A stretch of 64,000 nucleotides of DNA from an uncultured Christensenella sp. (GTDB lineage: Bacteria; Bacillota; Clostridia; Christensenellales; UBA3700), in assembly GCA_949290515.1 (NCBI GenBank), contig CASERZ010000004.1:1-64000 (forward strand). Reading direction: 5' to 3'. A model generated the notes under the pieces. That model worked only from the letters and a program-made list of their open reading frames with translations. It was not told the DNA's origin and made no database searches. How positions within the stretch are numbered: the stretch's first letter is position 1; each line of letters opens with the position of its first letter. The position numbers and the translations under genes are program-made. This document shows positions 34,315 to 43,025 of this stretch, piece after piece.

Positions 34315-35949
34315 ATGGAAGACAATCAAAACGTTACCGCTACTCCCGCGGACGAGCAAACCTTGCCTAATACAGGCGACAAATCCAAAATGTCCAAATG
34401 GGAGATTATCGCTTACAGCGGCGGTGAAATTTACGGCGGCGGTTATGCCGCTTTGCTGGGCGTTGTGCTCACTTTCTTTTTGACCAATCTCATTCTCGTC
34501 GAAATCAAAAACGCCGAACTCTACGCGGCAATCATTATCGTCGTATCCAAAGTATGGGACGCTATCTCCGACCCTCTTATGGGCGTTATATCCGACAATA
34601 CCCGCTCGCGCCTCGGCAGACGCAGACCCTGGATTATCATAGGCGGCGCGCTCGTGCCGGTTGCGTTTGCGATAATGTTTCTGCCTTGGGCAAAAGGTAT
34701 AGAAAATCAAGGACTGAGAATAGCTTACGCTTGCTTTGCATATTTCCTTCTCTGCACGGTCAATACTATATCGCAAGTGCCTTTTATGTCCCTGAGCGCA
34801 GAGATTTCCACCGACTACAAAGAACGTAACAAAGCCAACTCCGTAAAACTTGTTTTCTCGATTCTCGCTTCGGGTCTTTTCTACCTCATACCCGCCGCGG
34901 CTACGGAAGCTTACTCTGCATACATTTCTCACGAAGAATCTATGTTCGGCAAAATCAACGAAACGGGATTTTTCCTCATCGTAGCAGTGCTTTGCGGAGT
35001 GATTTTCGGCGTGGCTACCTGCCTTACGGGTATCTTCACAAAAGAACGCACCCCTTACGACAAAAATGTCAAGAGCACTTTCTCTTTCAAGAGTTATGCG
35101 GTACCCCTTAAAAATAAGTCATACAGATATCACCTTCTGATGTATCTTATGGCTTTCGGCTGCTACGATTTCATATCCGCACTCGTACTCTACTACGTTA
35201 CGGCGGTAGTACCTCAAATCACTATTTTCGGTATGACTATGAGTTCGCTGTTTATCGTCGCGCCTATGATGGTTATGGCTGCCGTAACATACCCTATCAA
35301 TATGAAACTCAAATCGACTAAAGGCAAACAGTTCGCTTACCGCTGGGGACTTCCCTTCTATATCCTCGGCGCGATAGGTCTTGCCGTATTCCCCAATACT
35401 ACCAATACCAACATAAGCTGGCTGCTTTTGATTTGCTCGTGCATTATGGGTATCGGTTTCGGCGGCGCGCAGATGATGCCCTGGATGATTTTCCCCGACA
35501 CGCAGGACGTAGCCGAACTTAAGACGGGCGTAAAAGATACGGGCTGTTACAGCGGACTTATGACTTTCACAAGAAAAATAGGCACCGCGCTCGCTCAGAG
35601 CCTCGTGCTCGTAGTACTCGCCTGCGTAGGCTACAGCGCGTACAATGCCGAGATAATCAACAACAAGGCGCTCATCGCCGAAGCCGCCGAAAAAGGCGAA
35701 GAAATCGACACTTCCGGTATGCTTCTCGCTTTCCCCGCAAAAGTAACGGTAGCAATCAGAATTATGTTTGCCGTTGCCGTACTCGTAATGATAAGCATAG
35801 GAATATGGGCTTCCGTAAAATACAAAGTTACGGATAAAAAACTCGCTCGTATCAAATACTTCCTCGAAAAACAGCGTGCAGGTGAAAACGATACCCTGAC
35901 CGAAGAGGAAAAAGCCGAAAAACAAGCACTTCTGGAGGAACTTGGCTGA
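34315..35949 (+). CDS. GPH-family transporter (second)
   Basis: A 544-residue, 12-helix transporter of the glycoside-pentoside-hexuronide family. The signature is VSKVWDAISDPLMGVISDNTRSRLGRRRPW, with hydrophilic N- and C-terminal extensions (about 25 and 45 residues). The second half contains GIGFGGAQMMPWMIFPDTQDVAELKTG. Its stop overlaps the start of the phosphoesterase (TGATG), so translation is coupled. It is clearly longer than, and distinct from, the transporter at 28477. Cargo unknown; a phosphorylated glycoside is an inference from the partner gene. Confidence 0.9.
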   Translation: MEDNQNVTATPADEQTLPNTGDKSKMSKWEIIAYSGGEIYGGGYAALLGVVLTFFLTNLILVEIKNAELYAAIIIVVSKVWDAISDPLMGVISDNTRSRLGRRRPWIIIGGALVPVAFAIMFLPWAKGIENQGLRIAYACFAYFLLCTVNTISQVPFMSLSAEISTDYKERNKANSVKLVFSILASGLFYLIPAAATEAYSAYISHEESMFGKINETGFFLIVAVLCGVIFGVATCLTGIFTKERTPYDKNVKSTFSFKSYAVPLKNKSYRYHLLMYLMAFGCYDFISALVLYYVTAVVPQITIFGMTMSSLFIVAPMMVMAAVTYPINMKLKSTKGKQFAYRWGLPFYILGAIGLAVFPNTTNTNISWLLLICSCIMGIGFGGAQMMPWMIFPDTQDVAELKTGVKDTGCYSGLMTFTRKIGTALAQSLVLVVLACVGYSAYNAEIINNKALIAEAAEKGEEIDTSGMLLAFPAKVTVAIRIMFAVAVLVMISIGIWASVKYKVTDKKLARIKYFLEKQRAGENDTLTEEEKAEKQALLEELG

Positions 35950-36788
35950 TGAAAAAGCAATATACCGCACAAGACTTTCATACTCTGCCCCTTACGGGTC
36001 TTACTGGCGCGCTGTGCAAAATTATGAACATACCCGCCCCTGAGCAAAGTCAAGGCGTACTCGAAGAGCTTTGCTCTTTTGTGGACAGTAAGACAAACGG
36101 AAAAGGCGTGGACAGAATACTTATGTTCAACCCCGACGCAATAGGCACTTATACCTACCGCACGTATTCTGCCAAATTCGACGCGGTAAAACAATACGCG
36201 CCTTTCGAGCTGAATATGCTTACCGTATTTCCGCCCAAAACTCCCGTTTGTTTCGGAAGTATGTATACGGGCGCATCTCCCCAAGTACACGGAATACAGC
36301 ACTACGAAAAACCCGTAATAAAAATAGACACGATATTCGACGCAATGATACGCGCCGGCAAAAAGCCCTGTATAGTCGCAGTAAAAAATTCGAGTATGGC
36401 AAAAATTTTTCTTGAGAGAAATATGGACTACTATATCGAAGACTACGACAACGAAGCCGTTACCCGCGCTCTATCGCTCATAAAAGAAGACAAGTACGAT
36501 TTGATATGCGTGTACAATCAGGAATTCGACGACGTTATGCACCGCTCTCACCCCGACTCTATGCGCTCGCAAAAAGCTATCGACCACTACTCTCTTTCTA
36601 TGTCGCTTTTGGGTGAAGCAGTAAAGACTTATTGGCAAAATCACAATACGCTGATAGGTTACGCTCCCGACCACGGCACACACAGAGAATGGTATCTGTT
36701 GGGACAGCACGGAAAGAATATCCCTAAAGATATGAATATCACTCATTTTTACGGCGTAATTACCAAAACGCAAAACAGCAAAAACTGA
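35949..36788 (+). CDS. alkaline-phosphatase-superfamily phosphoesterase
   Basis: A 279-residue cytoplasmic protein of the nucleotide pyrophosphatase/phosphodiesterase branch of the alkaline phosphatase superfamily. Recognisable are a first metal-site region (MFNPDAIGTYTYR), the nucleophile region (CFGSMYTGASPQVHGIQHY), the EFDDVMHRSHPDS metal ligands and the late APDHGTH motif. Short for the family. No signal peptide, so it acts on imported or internal substrate, consistent with its overlap with the transporter. A mutase or sulfatase role is less likely. Confidence 0.75.
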   Translation: MKKQYTAQDFHTLPLTGLTGALCKIMNIPAPEQSQGVLEELCSFVDSKTNGKGVDRILMFNPDAIGTYTYRTYSAKFDAVKQYAPFELNMLTVFPPKTPVCFGSMYTGASPQVHGIQHYEKPVIKIDTIFDAMIRAGKKPCIVAVKNSSMAKIFLERNMDYYIEDYDNEAVTRALSLIKEDKYDLICVYNQEFDDVMHRSHPDSMRSQKAIDHYSLSMSLLGEAVKTYWQNHNTLIGYAPDHGTHREWYLLGQHGKNIPKDMNITHFYGVITKTQNSKN

Positions 36789-36824
36789 TATCAAACAGTT
36801 TTTGGGTTTGAAAACTCCGAATTT

Positions 36825-36854
36825 AAAGTCCGCTTACAATGCGGACTTTTTTTA
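36825..36854 (+). terminator. terminator of the GPH transporter-phosphoesterase operon
   Basis: GTCCGC/GCGGAC stem followed by TTTTTTT. Confidence 0.9.
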
Positions 36855-37032
36855 TTGAGATAGCGTTATGTTTTGATTTTCATAGCGCAAGCAAAGACGT
36901 ATTTTTACGGCTCAAACAAATATCTATCAGTCAATTGTTATTTCCATAACAAGTCATTTTACTTTATATACCGATTTTATAGCCTTATAAAGCACTAAAA
37001 CACGTCAAAATATTAAAAAAAACACTTTGGTA

Positions 37033-37061
37033 TTGACAAAGTTTTTGTCTTAATGTTTAAT
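37033..37061 (+). promoter_or_regulatory. leaderless-type promoter of the YhhN gene
   Basis: TTGACA, 17 bp, TTTAAT, then AGAATT and the ATG at 37068. This placement makes the earlier ATG at 37053 part of the promoter. Confidence 0.7.
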
Positions 37062-37067
37062 AGAATT

Positions 37068-37769
37068 ATGGAAGTATTGTTAGGTGTTTTGATGGCGGTT
37101 TGCCTTGTAATGGGCGTTCTTAAAAGCTACTGTCGCAACAAAGAATATCTCGAATACGAACTGCTGTTCAAAACTTGCGGTTCGTTGAGTTTCGTTTGTC
37201 TGGGCATTCTGGCTTTTTATATCTCGGGTACGGACAATATGCAATATGCGCTGGCTGTAATAATCGCGCTCGTACTCGGACTTTTGGGCGATATCTTCTT
37301 ATGCCTTCACGATATACTCGTAATACCCAAACGCAAAGACTTCGTGCAGTATGTCGGCGTAACATTCTTTTTCCTCGGACATATATGCTATATGTTCAAT
37401 TTCCTCTCGCTCGCACCGCTCAAACTCTATCTTATTCCTTTCGTAGTAATAATGCCCGTAATTTATCTCGTACTCGCTCTTACAAAAAAGGTAAAGACAA
37501 ATACTCTTCAAAACGTATTTCTTACTATTTATTTTCTTGCGCTGAATCTGATACTGCTCTCTTCCATAAACTTGATAATCGTAAGAGAAGATAATGTATT
37601 CCCTATTCTGGTACTCATTGCAAGCACGCTGTTTATATCGTCGGATATAGTACTCGGACTTTCGTGGTTTGCTCCCTCGGCAAAACTGCATAAAAACTAC
37701 GACTTCTATATCATACTCAGCTACTTTGCGGCACAATGCATATATGCTATATCAATATACTTTGTATGA
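37068..37769 (+). CDS. YhhN/TMEM86-family membrane protein
   Basis: An integral membrane protein with about eight helices. The family's acidic motif is seen in LVLGLLGDIFLCL and the C-terminal FISSDIVLGLS; mammalian relatives are lysoplasmalogenases, so a lysolipid hydrolase role is possible but unproven in bacteria. The ATG at 37053 would lie upstream of the predicted transcription start; the ATG at 37068 is 6 nt after the -10 and gives a complete first helix. A third ATG (37092) has AGGTG upstream but would cut that helix. Confidence 0.8.
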   Translation: MEVLLGVLMAVCLVMGVLKSYCRNKEYLEYELLFKTCGSLSFVCLGILAFYISGTDNMQYALAVIIALVLGLLGDIFLCLHDILVIPKRKDFVQYVGVTFFFLGHICYMFNFLSLAPLKLYLIPFVVIMPVIYLVLALTKKVKTNTLQNVFLTIYFLALNLILLSSINLIIVREDNVFPILVLIASTLFISSDIVLGLSWFAPSAKLHKNYDFYIILSYFAAQCIYAISIYFV

Positions 37770-37794
37770 GTATGATTGCTCCCCGACATAACGA

Positions 37795-37820
37795 AAAGAC
37801 GCCTCAAGGGCGTCTTTTTT
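37795..37820 (+). terminator. terminator of the YhhN gene
   Basis: GACGCC/GGGCGTC stem, TCAA loop, TTTTTT. Confidence 0.9.
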
Positions 37821-37886
37821 ACACCAAATTATAAGCTGCTTATTATATATGCAGTCAATCTCGACAGGATAACTAACCGAAAATCA

Positions 37887-38016
37887 GTACCGCTCGAAGG
37901 GGTGCGACTAGGCGCTGTAAGCTGTGAATTTTGCGTTTTGTATTTAAGTAAAGTAATAACAAAACCCGTACCGCCGAGAAGGTGTGCGAGCTAGGCTGTA
38001 AGCCGTGGATTTTGCG
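37887..38016 (+). repeat. two 49-nt direct repeats (R1, R2)
   Basis: R1 (37887-37935) and R2 (37968-38016) both begin GTACCGC, continue GAAGG and TGTAAGC and end ATTTTGCG; about four fifths of positions agree. They lie in a 540-nt gap without a gene. R2 leads into TTTTCCGCG (38021), which pairs with CGCGGAAAA (38080-38088) around a TAATAC/GTATTA hairpin. Confidence 0.7.
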
Positions 38017-38116
38017 ATGCTTTTCCGCGAGAAGGAAGAAGTAATACTTGCCGTATTACGATGACGCCGAACTGAAAAGCGCGGAAAAAATTAAGCTAAT
38101 TTATAATATTAACTCT

Positions 38117-38305
38117 GTACCGCCGAGAAGGGGGAAGCACTTGCCTTTGCATTGCAAAGGTGCTGCGCAATTCAAAATGCATAGATTGCGGAAGTTACAA
38201 GGCAAAGCGCGCAGACAATACTGGAGGTATTATCAAGCGATTTAACGAAGTAAATGCCGTGACATATGCATTTTGAATCTTGTGCTTTCCCCTTCGAGGC
38301 GGTAC
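38117..38305. repeat. 189-bp palindromic MITE-like element
   Basis: Terminal inverted repeats GTACCGCCGAGAAGGGGGAA/complement (38117-38140 and 38282-38305, a few mismatches) and a perfect subterminal inverted repeat ATTCAAAATGCATA/TATGCATTTTGAAT (38170-38183, 38265-38278). The centre holds AATAC-TGGAG-GTATT. No transposase is encoded. The right end stops 3 bp before the stop codon of the zinc-ribbon gene. Terminal bases are shared with R1 and R2, so all three belong to one family. Confidence 0.75.
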
Positions 38306-38308
38306 CCA

Positions 38309-38629
38309 TCACATATACGCCACGCCCATTGAGAACAACGCCAGATAGCATATCAGCACAAGCAATATAACCATTAACCAGATTATAAATCCGTAAATAG
38401 CGTTTCTTGCAAGAACTTTTGAAAAGACCGGATAAGTCTTTCTGAAACAAAAACTGACTATAAGCCCCACAAAAGGCAACAATATCGCGGTCAACACGAG
38501 ATACCTTGCCAAGTGAATATTGACAAGTTCTCTCGACTTTGTGTTGGGATTGTAGAGTTGCTCGCCGCAGAAAGGACAAACCACCATATCTTTATCAACT
38601 TCTCTGCCGCATTTGGGACACTGATTCAT
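38309..38629 (-). CDS. zinc-ribbon membrane protein
   Basis: A 106-residue protein: an N-terminal zinc ribbon (CPKCGREV, then CPFCGEQL; four cysteines) and two membrane helices (about 42-62 and 78-102). Similar small proteins are common and of unknown function. The promoter places the -10 (TAAAAT) 6 nt before the ATG with no ribosome binding site, so it is a leaderless candidate. The 3' end abuts the palindromic repeat. Confidence 0.8.
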   Translation of the reverse strand: MNQCPKCGREVDKDMVVCPFCGEQLYNPNTKSRELVNIHLARYLVLTAILLPFVGLIVSFCFRKTYPVFSKVLARNAIYGFIIWLMVILLVLICYLALFSMGVAYM

Positions 38630-38635
38630 AGCTTT

Positions 38636-38664
38636 ATTTTATCACTCTTTCTTTGCCTAGTCAA
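38636..38664 (-). promoter_or_regulatory. leaderless-type promoter of the zinc-ribbon gene
   Basis: Minus strand TTGACT, 17 bp, TAAAAT, then AAAGCT and the ATG. It lies directly downstream of the proS terminator. Confidence 0.75.
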
Positions 38665-38668
38665 TACA

Positions 38669-38697
38669 AAAGCCCCCTCGGCAAAGGGAGCTTTACG
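38669..38697 (-). terminator. terminator of proS
   Basis: Minus strand AGCTCCC/GGGGGCT stem followed by TTTTG. Confidence 0.75.
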
Positions 38698-38714
38698 TGT
38701 ATTTTTCTTTTGAT

Positions 38715-40442
38715 TTATTTGCAGGAATTGAGCGCGTCAAGTTCGGTCTTTATTATCTCACCGACTACATCGACAGCATTGTCGAAAGCGTACTTCTTGC
38801 TTTCCTTTGTCTTGCGGATTGTGATTTCCACCTCGTCGGTAGCAAGGCTCTTGGGAGATACTACTATACGTATAGGCATACCCATCAAATCTGCGTCGTT
38901 GAATTTGATTCCCGCTGCTACGTCTCTGTCGTCGAAAAGTACGTCGACGCCTGCCCTCTTGAGTTTGTCATACAAATCGTATGCCTTCTTTGCCACGGTT
39001 TCGTCGTCGATTCTCAAAGGACACAAGTGTACCTGCCAAGGCGCAACCGTCATAGGAAGCACAAGTCCTTTATCGTCTCCCGACTCCTGCGCTATCGAAG
39101 CTATCGCTCTGCCTACGCCTATTCCGTAGCAACCCATAATAGGATTGAAAAGCGAACCGTCCTGAGCCGCAACCGTCATACCCATAGATTTGGTATATTT
39201 TACTCCGAGCTGGAAGATATTGCCGATTTCGATACCGTTTTCTATCCTGAGTTTTCCTCCGCAAACGGGGCATCTGTCCCCCTCTCTTACTTTGGAGATA
39301 TCGTAAAACTCAGCGTCAGGCATATCCCTTTTGAAGTTGAAGCCCGTATAGTGATATTCGGGTTTGTTGGCACCTATAACGAGCGCGTTGACGTCGGCAA
39401 GCGACTTGTCGTAAACGGTAATGATACTCTTGTCGAGATTATAGGGACCTATATTTCCGCAAGCAATTACCTCGCTTACTCCGCCGTCATAAGGCACGAT
39501 ATCCTTTTTGAGGACTTTTTTGAGTTTTGCTTCGTTGACTTCGAGGTCTCCTCTGGTGAAAGCTATAACTACTTCTTCGCTGTTGCCCTTGACCGCAAAT
39601 ACTACGGCTTTGCAAGAAAACTCCGCTTTCTTGTTGAGACGTCTGCATACCTCTTCGATAGTCTTGTCCTCTCCCGTAAATACCTCTTGCAAAGGCTCAA
39701 TCTCGCACTCTGCGGGATTGATTTTGCCTTCGGCAACTTCCATATTCGCTCTGTAATCGCAATCGTTGCAAAGTACTATGCTGTCCTCGCCTACTTCGGT
39801 CAGAAGCATAAACTCGTGCGCTATGCTGCCGCCCATCATACCGCTGTCGGATTTGATATCTATAAAGTTTTTAAGACCTATTCTCTTGAAAATTCTTACG
39901 TATGCGTCGAAAACCTTGTAGTAGTAATTCTCGAGGTCCTCTTTGGTGGCGTGAAAAGAATATGCGTCCTTCATAGTAAACTCTCTTACTCTTATAAGTC
40001 CGCCTCTTGCTCTCGCTTCGTCTCTGAATTTGGTCTGTATCTGATAAATCATCATAGGAAGCTGCGTATAGCTGCTTACGATATGATTAGCAAGGTGTAC
40101 TGCCGCCTCTTCGTGCGTCATACCGAGGAGCATATCTCTGTTGCTTCTGTCCTTGAATCTTACCATTTCGCTGCCGATAGTGTTGTATCTGTCGGAAAGC
40201 TCCCACAATTCTTTTGGCATTACGACAGGGAAAAGCACTTCCTGTCCGTCAAGCGCGTCCATCTCTTCGCGAATAATATTCTGAATCTTCCGGCTCATCT
40301 TCTGACAAGGCATCGTCATAGTGTAGATACCTCCCGCAATCTGCTTTATATAGCCGGCTCTGGAGAGAAGAATATGGCTCTTTATTTTTGCGTCCTGAGG
40401 AGCGTCTTTAGTACGTTCGCAGACCAACTTGCTGAGTAACAT
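38715..40442 (-). CDS. proS: prolyl-tRNA synthetase (bacterial type)
   Basis: Charges tRNA-Pro with proline. The 575 residues form a class II synthetase: motif 2 region FRDEARARGGLIRVREFTMKD, an inserted editing domain of roughly 170 residues (about 220-390), motif 3 GCYGIGVGR, and a C-terminal anticodon-binding domain with VLFDDRDVAAGIKFNDADLMG. GAGGT precedes the ATG. Monocistronic, with promoter at 40481-40509. No T-box is seen in the short leader. Confidence 0.96.
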   Translation of the reverse strand: MLLSKLVCERTKDAPQDAKIKSHILLSRAGYIKQIAGGIYTMTMPCQKMSRKIQNIIREEMDALDGQEVLFPVVMPKELWELSDRYNTIGSEMVRFKDRSNRDMLLGMTHEEAAVHLANHIVSSYTQLPMMIYQIQTKFRDEARARGGLIRVREFTMKDAYSFHATKEDLENYYYKVFDAYVRIFKRIGLKNFIDIKSDSGMMGGSIAHEFMLLTEVGEDSIVLCNDCDYRANMEVAEGKINPAECEIEPLQEVFTGEDKTIEEVCRRLNKKAEFSCKAVVFAVKGNSEEVVIAFTRGDLEVNEAKLKKVLKKDIVPYDGGVSEVIACGNIGPYNLDKSIITVYDKSLADVNALVIGANKPEYHYTGFNFKRDMPDAEFYDISKVREGDRCPVCGGKLRIENGIEIGNIFQLGVKYTKSMGMTVAAQDGSLFNPIMGCYGIGVGRAIASIAQESGDDKGLVLPMTVAPWQVHLCPLRIDDETVAKKAYDLYDKLKRAGVDVLFDDRDVAAGIKFNDADLMGMPIRIVVSPKSLATDEVEITIRKTKESKKYAFDNAVDVVGEIIKTELDALNSCK

Positions 40443-40480
40443 TTTTATACCTCGCGTGTAAAATTCTTTAATTCTTTGTT

Positions 40481-40509
40481 ATTTTAGCATATACGCCCGA
40501 CAAAAGCAA
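40481..40509 (-). promoter_or_regulatory. promoter of proS
   Basis: Minus strand TTGCTT, 17 bp, TAAAAT with an extended TATGC before the -10. Confidence 0.7.
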
Positions 40510-40627
40510 GTATAAACGCATAAAGGATAAAAAAAGCGTTTTGCCTCTTTTAAAGCGGTTTACGATACGACATCTATTGTACATATGCACATATTCGCAT
40601 ATGCCGATATCACCATAACGGTATATG

Positions 40628-40672
40628 AAAAAATGCGCATATCTTTGTATCTGCAAAGGAAAGTATGCGCAT
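40628..40672 (-). terminator. terminator of the ferritin-like gene
   Basis: Minus strand ATGCGCATA/TATGCGCAT stem with an inner CTTTG/CAAAG hairpin, then TTTTTTC. Adjacent bases (40570-40620) hold further CATATG-type palindromes of unknown meaning. Confidence 0.7.
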
Positions 40673-40697
40673 CGGTACATATTAATCTTTTTGCTTG

Positions 40698-41939
40698 TCA
40701 GGACAAGAATTCAGAGGTGTTGTCCTTGTGTCTGTCCTGCAAAGCTACTACGGGGTGCTCTGCAATCTGATAGCGGTAATCAATACCCTTCTTGGCTATA
40801 TAGTCTTCGATTACCCTATGGGACGGCGTAAGCTTTTTGGAGTGATTGACGATATCCTGATAGGCAAAATATTCCGCGTCTGAGGGCAAGTCCTCGACTT
40901 TTGCATACCCTTCCCTGTCCGCAGTCATATCCACTGTGTTGCTCAGTATGTTTCTGATATAGTCCTTATGAGGACAAAACTCTATAAGAGAAGGAAACTC
41001 ACCGTCGGGAATAACTTCTCCCGCACTGATTTTTCCGTACTTTTCCAAAAGCGATTTTGCTATATTCAAATGGCACAACTCCTCTTCGAAAAACTCCTCC
41101 CACAGAAGCTTGAGCCTGTTGTCCTTTTCGCCGTTGTAACACGAATAATACAGATACGCTTCGCAGTATTCGTGCATAAGCAGATTTTCGAGAAAAGAAG
41201 GCTTGGTATCGAGAAGCGACCCGTAATGCGTGACGTGCTGTTCTTCAATCATAGCTATCTCGTTGTAAAGCTCGCGTCCCAAAGACGAACCCTCGTAAAA
41301 CGCTCCTGCGTTCATATAGTAATTCATCGTCTGCTGTTCGGCGGCGGTAATGGTCATAATATGAAGCACAGTAGAGAGTTTTTCCTGCTTGTTGTCGATA
41401 TGTTTCTTTATGCTGTCATAGGGATGACGGTGTTCGGCTATGGTAGGACGTCCCGGCATTATCTCAGCATATTCTCCAACAAGTCTTTGCGCCTTTACGC
41501 CTTGCTCCATTTCAAGCAAATCCGCATAGCGGTAAAGATGGTCAAAGTCTTCGAGCAGCGCAAAGTCGAGTGCTTGTTTTACATAAGGATTGCTTTCCTT
41601 GAGCGCAAGTTCCGCCGTCAAATCGACCGCAAGATGCTCGTAGCCTATAGTATGCTCGAGAATATTCTCGTTTTGCGGTTTGAGCGAAGATATACGCTTT
41701 TGCTGTTGCGCTTCGCCGCGTCTTATTGCCGCCAAAGCTCGACGTATATCGTTGTTGTCGCAAGTTCTGGAAAACCTGTGCGAAAAGTTGATTGCCTCAA
41801 ATTCCGTACCGTTCATAAGAATTATTCTCAGTTTGGAATAGGGGTCTGCCGTCTCTTTGTCGTATGCTTTAGAAGTAAGCTTGGGCATAGATACGTAATA
41901 ATCGTCGATAGACTTGCTCTTTATGTCGAAAGGATTCAT
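40698..41939 (-). CDS. ferritin-like diiron protein of unknown function
   Basis: A 413-residue, all-helical protein. Residues 195-295 show a four-helix diiron pattern: E201 (AAEQQTMNYY), E232-x2-H235 (IEEQHVTHY), E257/E260 (HEYCEAYLYY) and E287-x2-H290 (EEELCHLNIA). A weaker earlier half has E95/E101 (LEHTIGYEHL) and D131-x2-H134. There is no rubredoxin domain, so it is not rubrerythrin. Iron or oxygen/peroxide handling is likely; substrate unknown. AAGGAG precedes the ATG. Monocistronic. Confidence 0.7.
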   Translation of the reverse strand: MNPFDIKSKSIDDYYVSMPKLTSKAYDKETADPYSKLRIILMNGTEFEAINFSHRFSRTCDNNDIRRALAAIRRGEAQQQKRISSLKPQNENILEHTIGYEHLAVDLTAELALKESNPYVKQALDFALLEDFDHLYRYADLLEMEQGVKAQRLVGEYAEIMPGRPTIAEHRHPYDSIKKHIDNKQEKLSTVLHIMTITAAEQQTMNYYMNAGAFYEGSSLGRELYNEIAMIEEQHVTHYGSLLDTKPSFLENLLMHEYCEAYLYYSCYNGEKDNRLKLLWEEFFEEELCHLNIAKSLLEKYGKISAGEVIPDGEFPSLIEFCPHKDYIRNILSNTVDMTADREGYAKVEDLPSDAEYFAYQDIVNHSKKLTPSHRVIEDYIAKKGIDYRYQIAEHPVVALQDRHKDNTSEFLS

Positions 41940-42200
41940 TTTTCTCTCCTTGTAATGGTATTTTTATTGCAAGTATTGACGCATTTGAGCATTTTAAACG
42001 TGATTTTGTGAAGTTTTTAACCTACTTTTCTAAAAAATACCGCCTATGAGCCGATAAGTCCGTCAACATTAAAAATATTGTCGTTAAAATAAAATTTATT
42101 TTACGTTTTGGCAAAATTTATGTCGAAAACACTTTTTATTTAATTTATTTAGTGATAGAATAAGAATGCCGTAAAGGTTAGTATTTTTCAAGGAGTAAGT

Positions 42201-43025
42201 ATGAACAGCGAAAAGTTGCAAAGTCTTCAGTCCAAAGCTCTCGATATCCGCAAGTTGACAGTTGAGATGATTGGCCGTCTCGGCGTAGGTCATATCGGCG
42301 GTGCTCTCAGTATAGTGGACTTGCTGACCGTACTCTATTACGATATAGCAAACGTAGACCCTTCAAATCCCAAAAATCCCGACAGAGACAGAATCGTCCT
42401 TTCCAAAGGACACGCAGGTCCCGCGCTTTACAGCGTGCTTGCAGACAAGGGATACTTCCCTCTCGAGGAAATCAAAACTCTCAATCAGCCCGGTACGAAT
42501 CTTCCCTCGCACTGCGATATGAACAAGACCGTGGGTATAGATATGACCGCAGGTTCGTTGGGACAAGGTCTTAGCTGCGCGATAGGTATGGCTCTTGCTG
42601 CTAAAATCGACAAAAAGGACTACAAGGTATTCTGCATTATGGGCGACGGAGAATCTCAGGAAGGACAAGTCTGGGAAGCTCTTATGTACGCAGGCAATAT
42701 GGGACTTGACAACCTCGTTATTTTTATAGACAACAACGGTATGCAAATCGACGGTATGACAAAAGATATCAACTCTATCGAACCTCTTACCGAAAAAGGC
42801 AACGCCTTCAATCTGCATACCCAGAGAATAAACGGACACGACTTCGACGCTCTCGAGAATGCGATTAATACCGCGCTCGATACCAAAGGCAAATGTTCGC
42901 TTATCATTATGGATACCGTCAAGGGTTACGGCGTAGAGTGGGTATCCAGCAAAGGCTACGGCTGCCACTCGATGTCCATCACGGAAGAACAATGGCGTAA
43001 CTTCTGCCAAAAGGAGAGAGACTGA
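42201..43025 (+). CDS. transketolase, N-terminal (TPP-binding) subunit
   Basis: Half of a two-gene transketolase for the non-oxidative pentose phosphate pathway. The 274 residues bind the TPP diphosphate: GHIGGALSIVDLLTVLYY, SKGHAGPALY, and the GDG...N motif (MGDGESQEGQVWEALMYAG...IDNNGMQIDG). AAGGAG lies 6 nt before the ATG. The stop overlaps the start of the C-terminal half (TGATG). The substrate could be another ketose (DXP-like or ketoacid-like) but transketolase is the usual role. Confidence 0.92.
   Translation: MNSEKLQSLQSKALDIRKLTVEMIGRLGVGHIGGALSIVDLLTVLYYDIANVDPSNPKNPDRDRIVLSKGHAGPALYSVLADKGYFPLEEIKTLNQPGTNLPSHCDMNKTVGIDMTAGSLGQGLSCAIGMALAAKIDKKDYKVFCIMGDGESQEGQVWEALMYAGNMGLDNLVIFIDNNGMQIDGMTKDINSIEPLTEKGNAFNLHTQRINGHDFDALENAINTALDTKGKCSLIIMDTVKGYGVEWVSSKGYGCHSMSITEEQWRNFCQKERD

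Noticed and set aside
35119-36302. Long minus-strand frames (283 and 223 codons) opposite the second GPH transporter and its phosphoesterase
   Set aside because: They overlap two well-supported plus-strand genes and show no coherent domain, signal or ribosome binding site.
37887-38305. CRISPR array
   Set aside because: The repeats are few, unequal in spacing and diverged, and the element is an inverted-repeat structure; no cas gene is present.
38697-40439. 580-codon open frame on the plus strand, antisense to proS
   Set aside because: Composition is Tyr/Arg/Phe/Val-rich with no domain, no ribosome binding site, and it mirrors a complete proS with all synthetase motifs; it is a by-product of codon choice.
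40505-40690. Small coding gene in the palindromic sequence downstream of the ferritin-like gene
   Set aside because: The frames are Tyr/Arg/Cys-rich by-products of CATATG-type palindromes and span a terminator.
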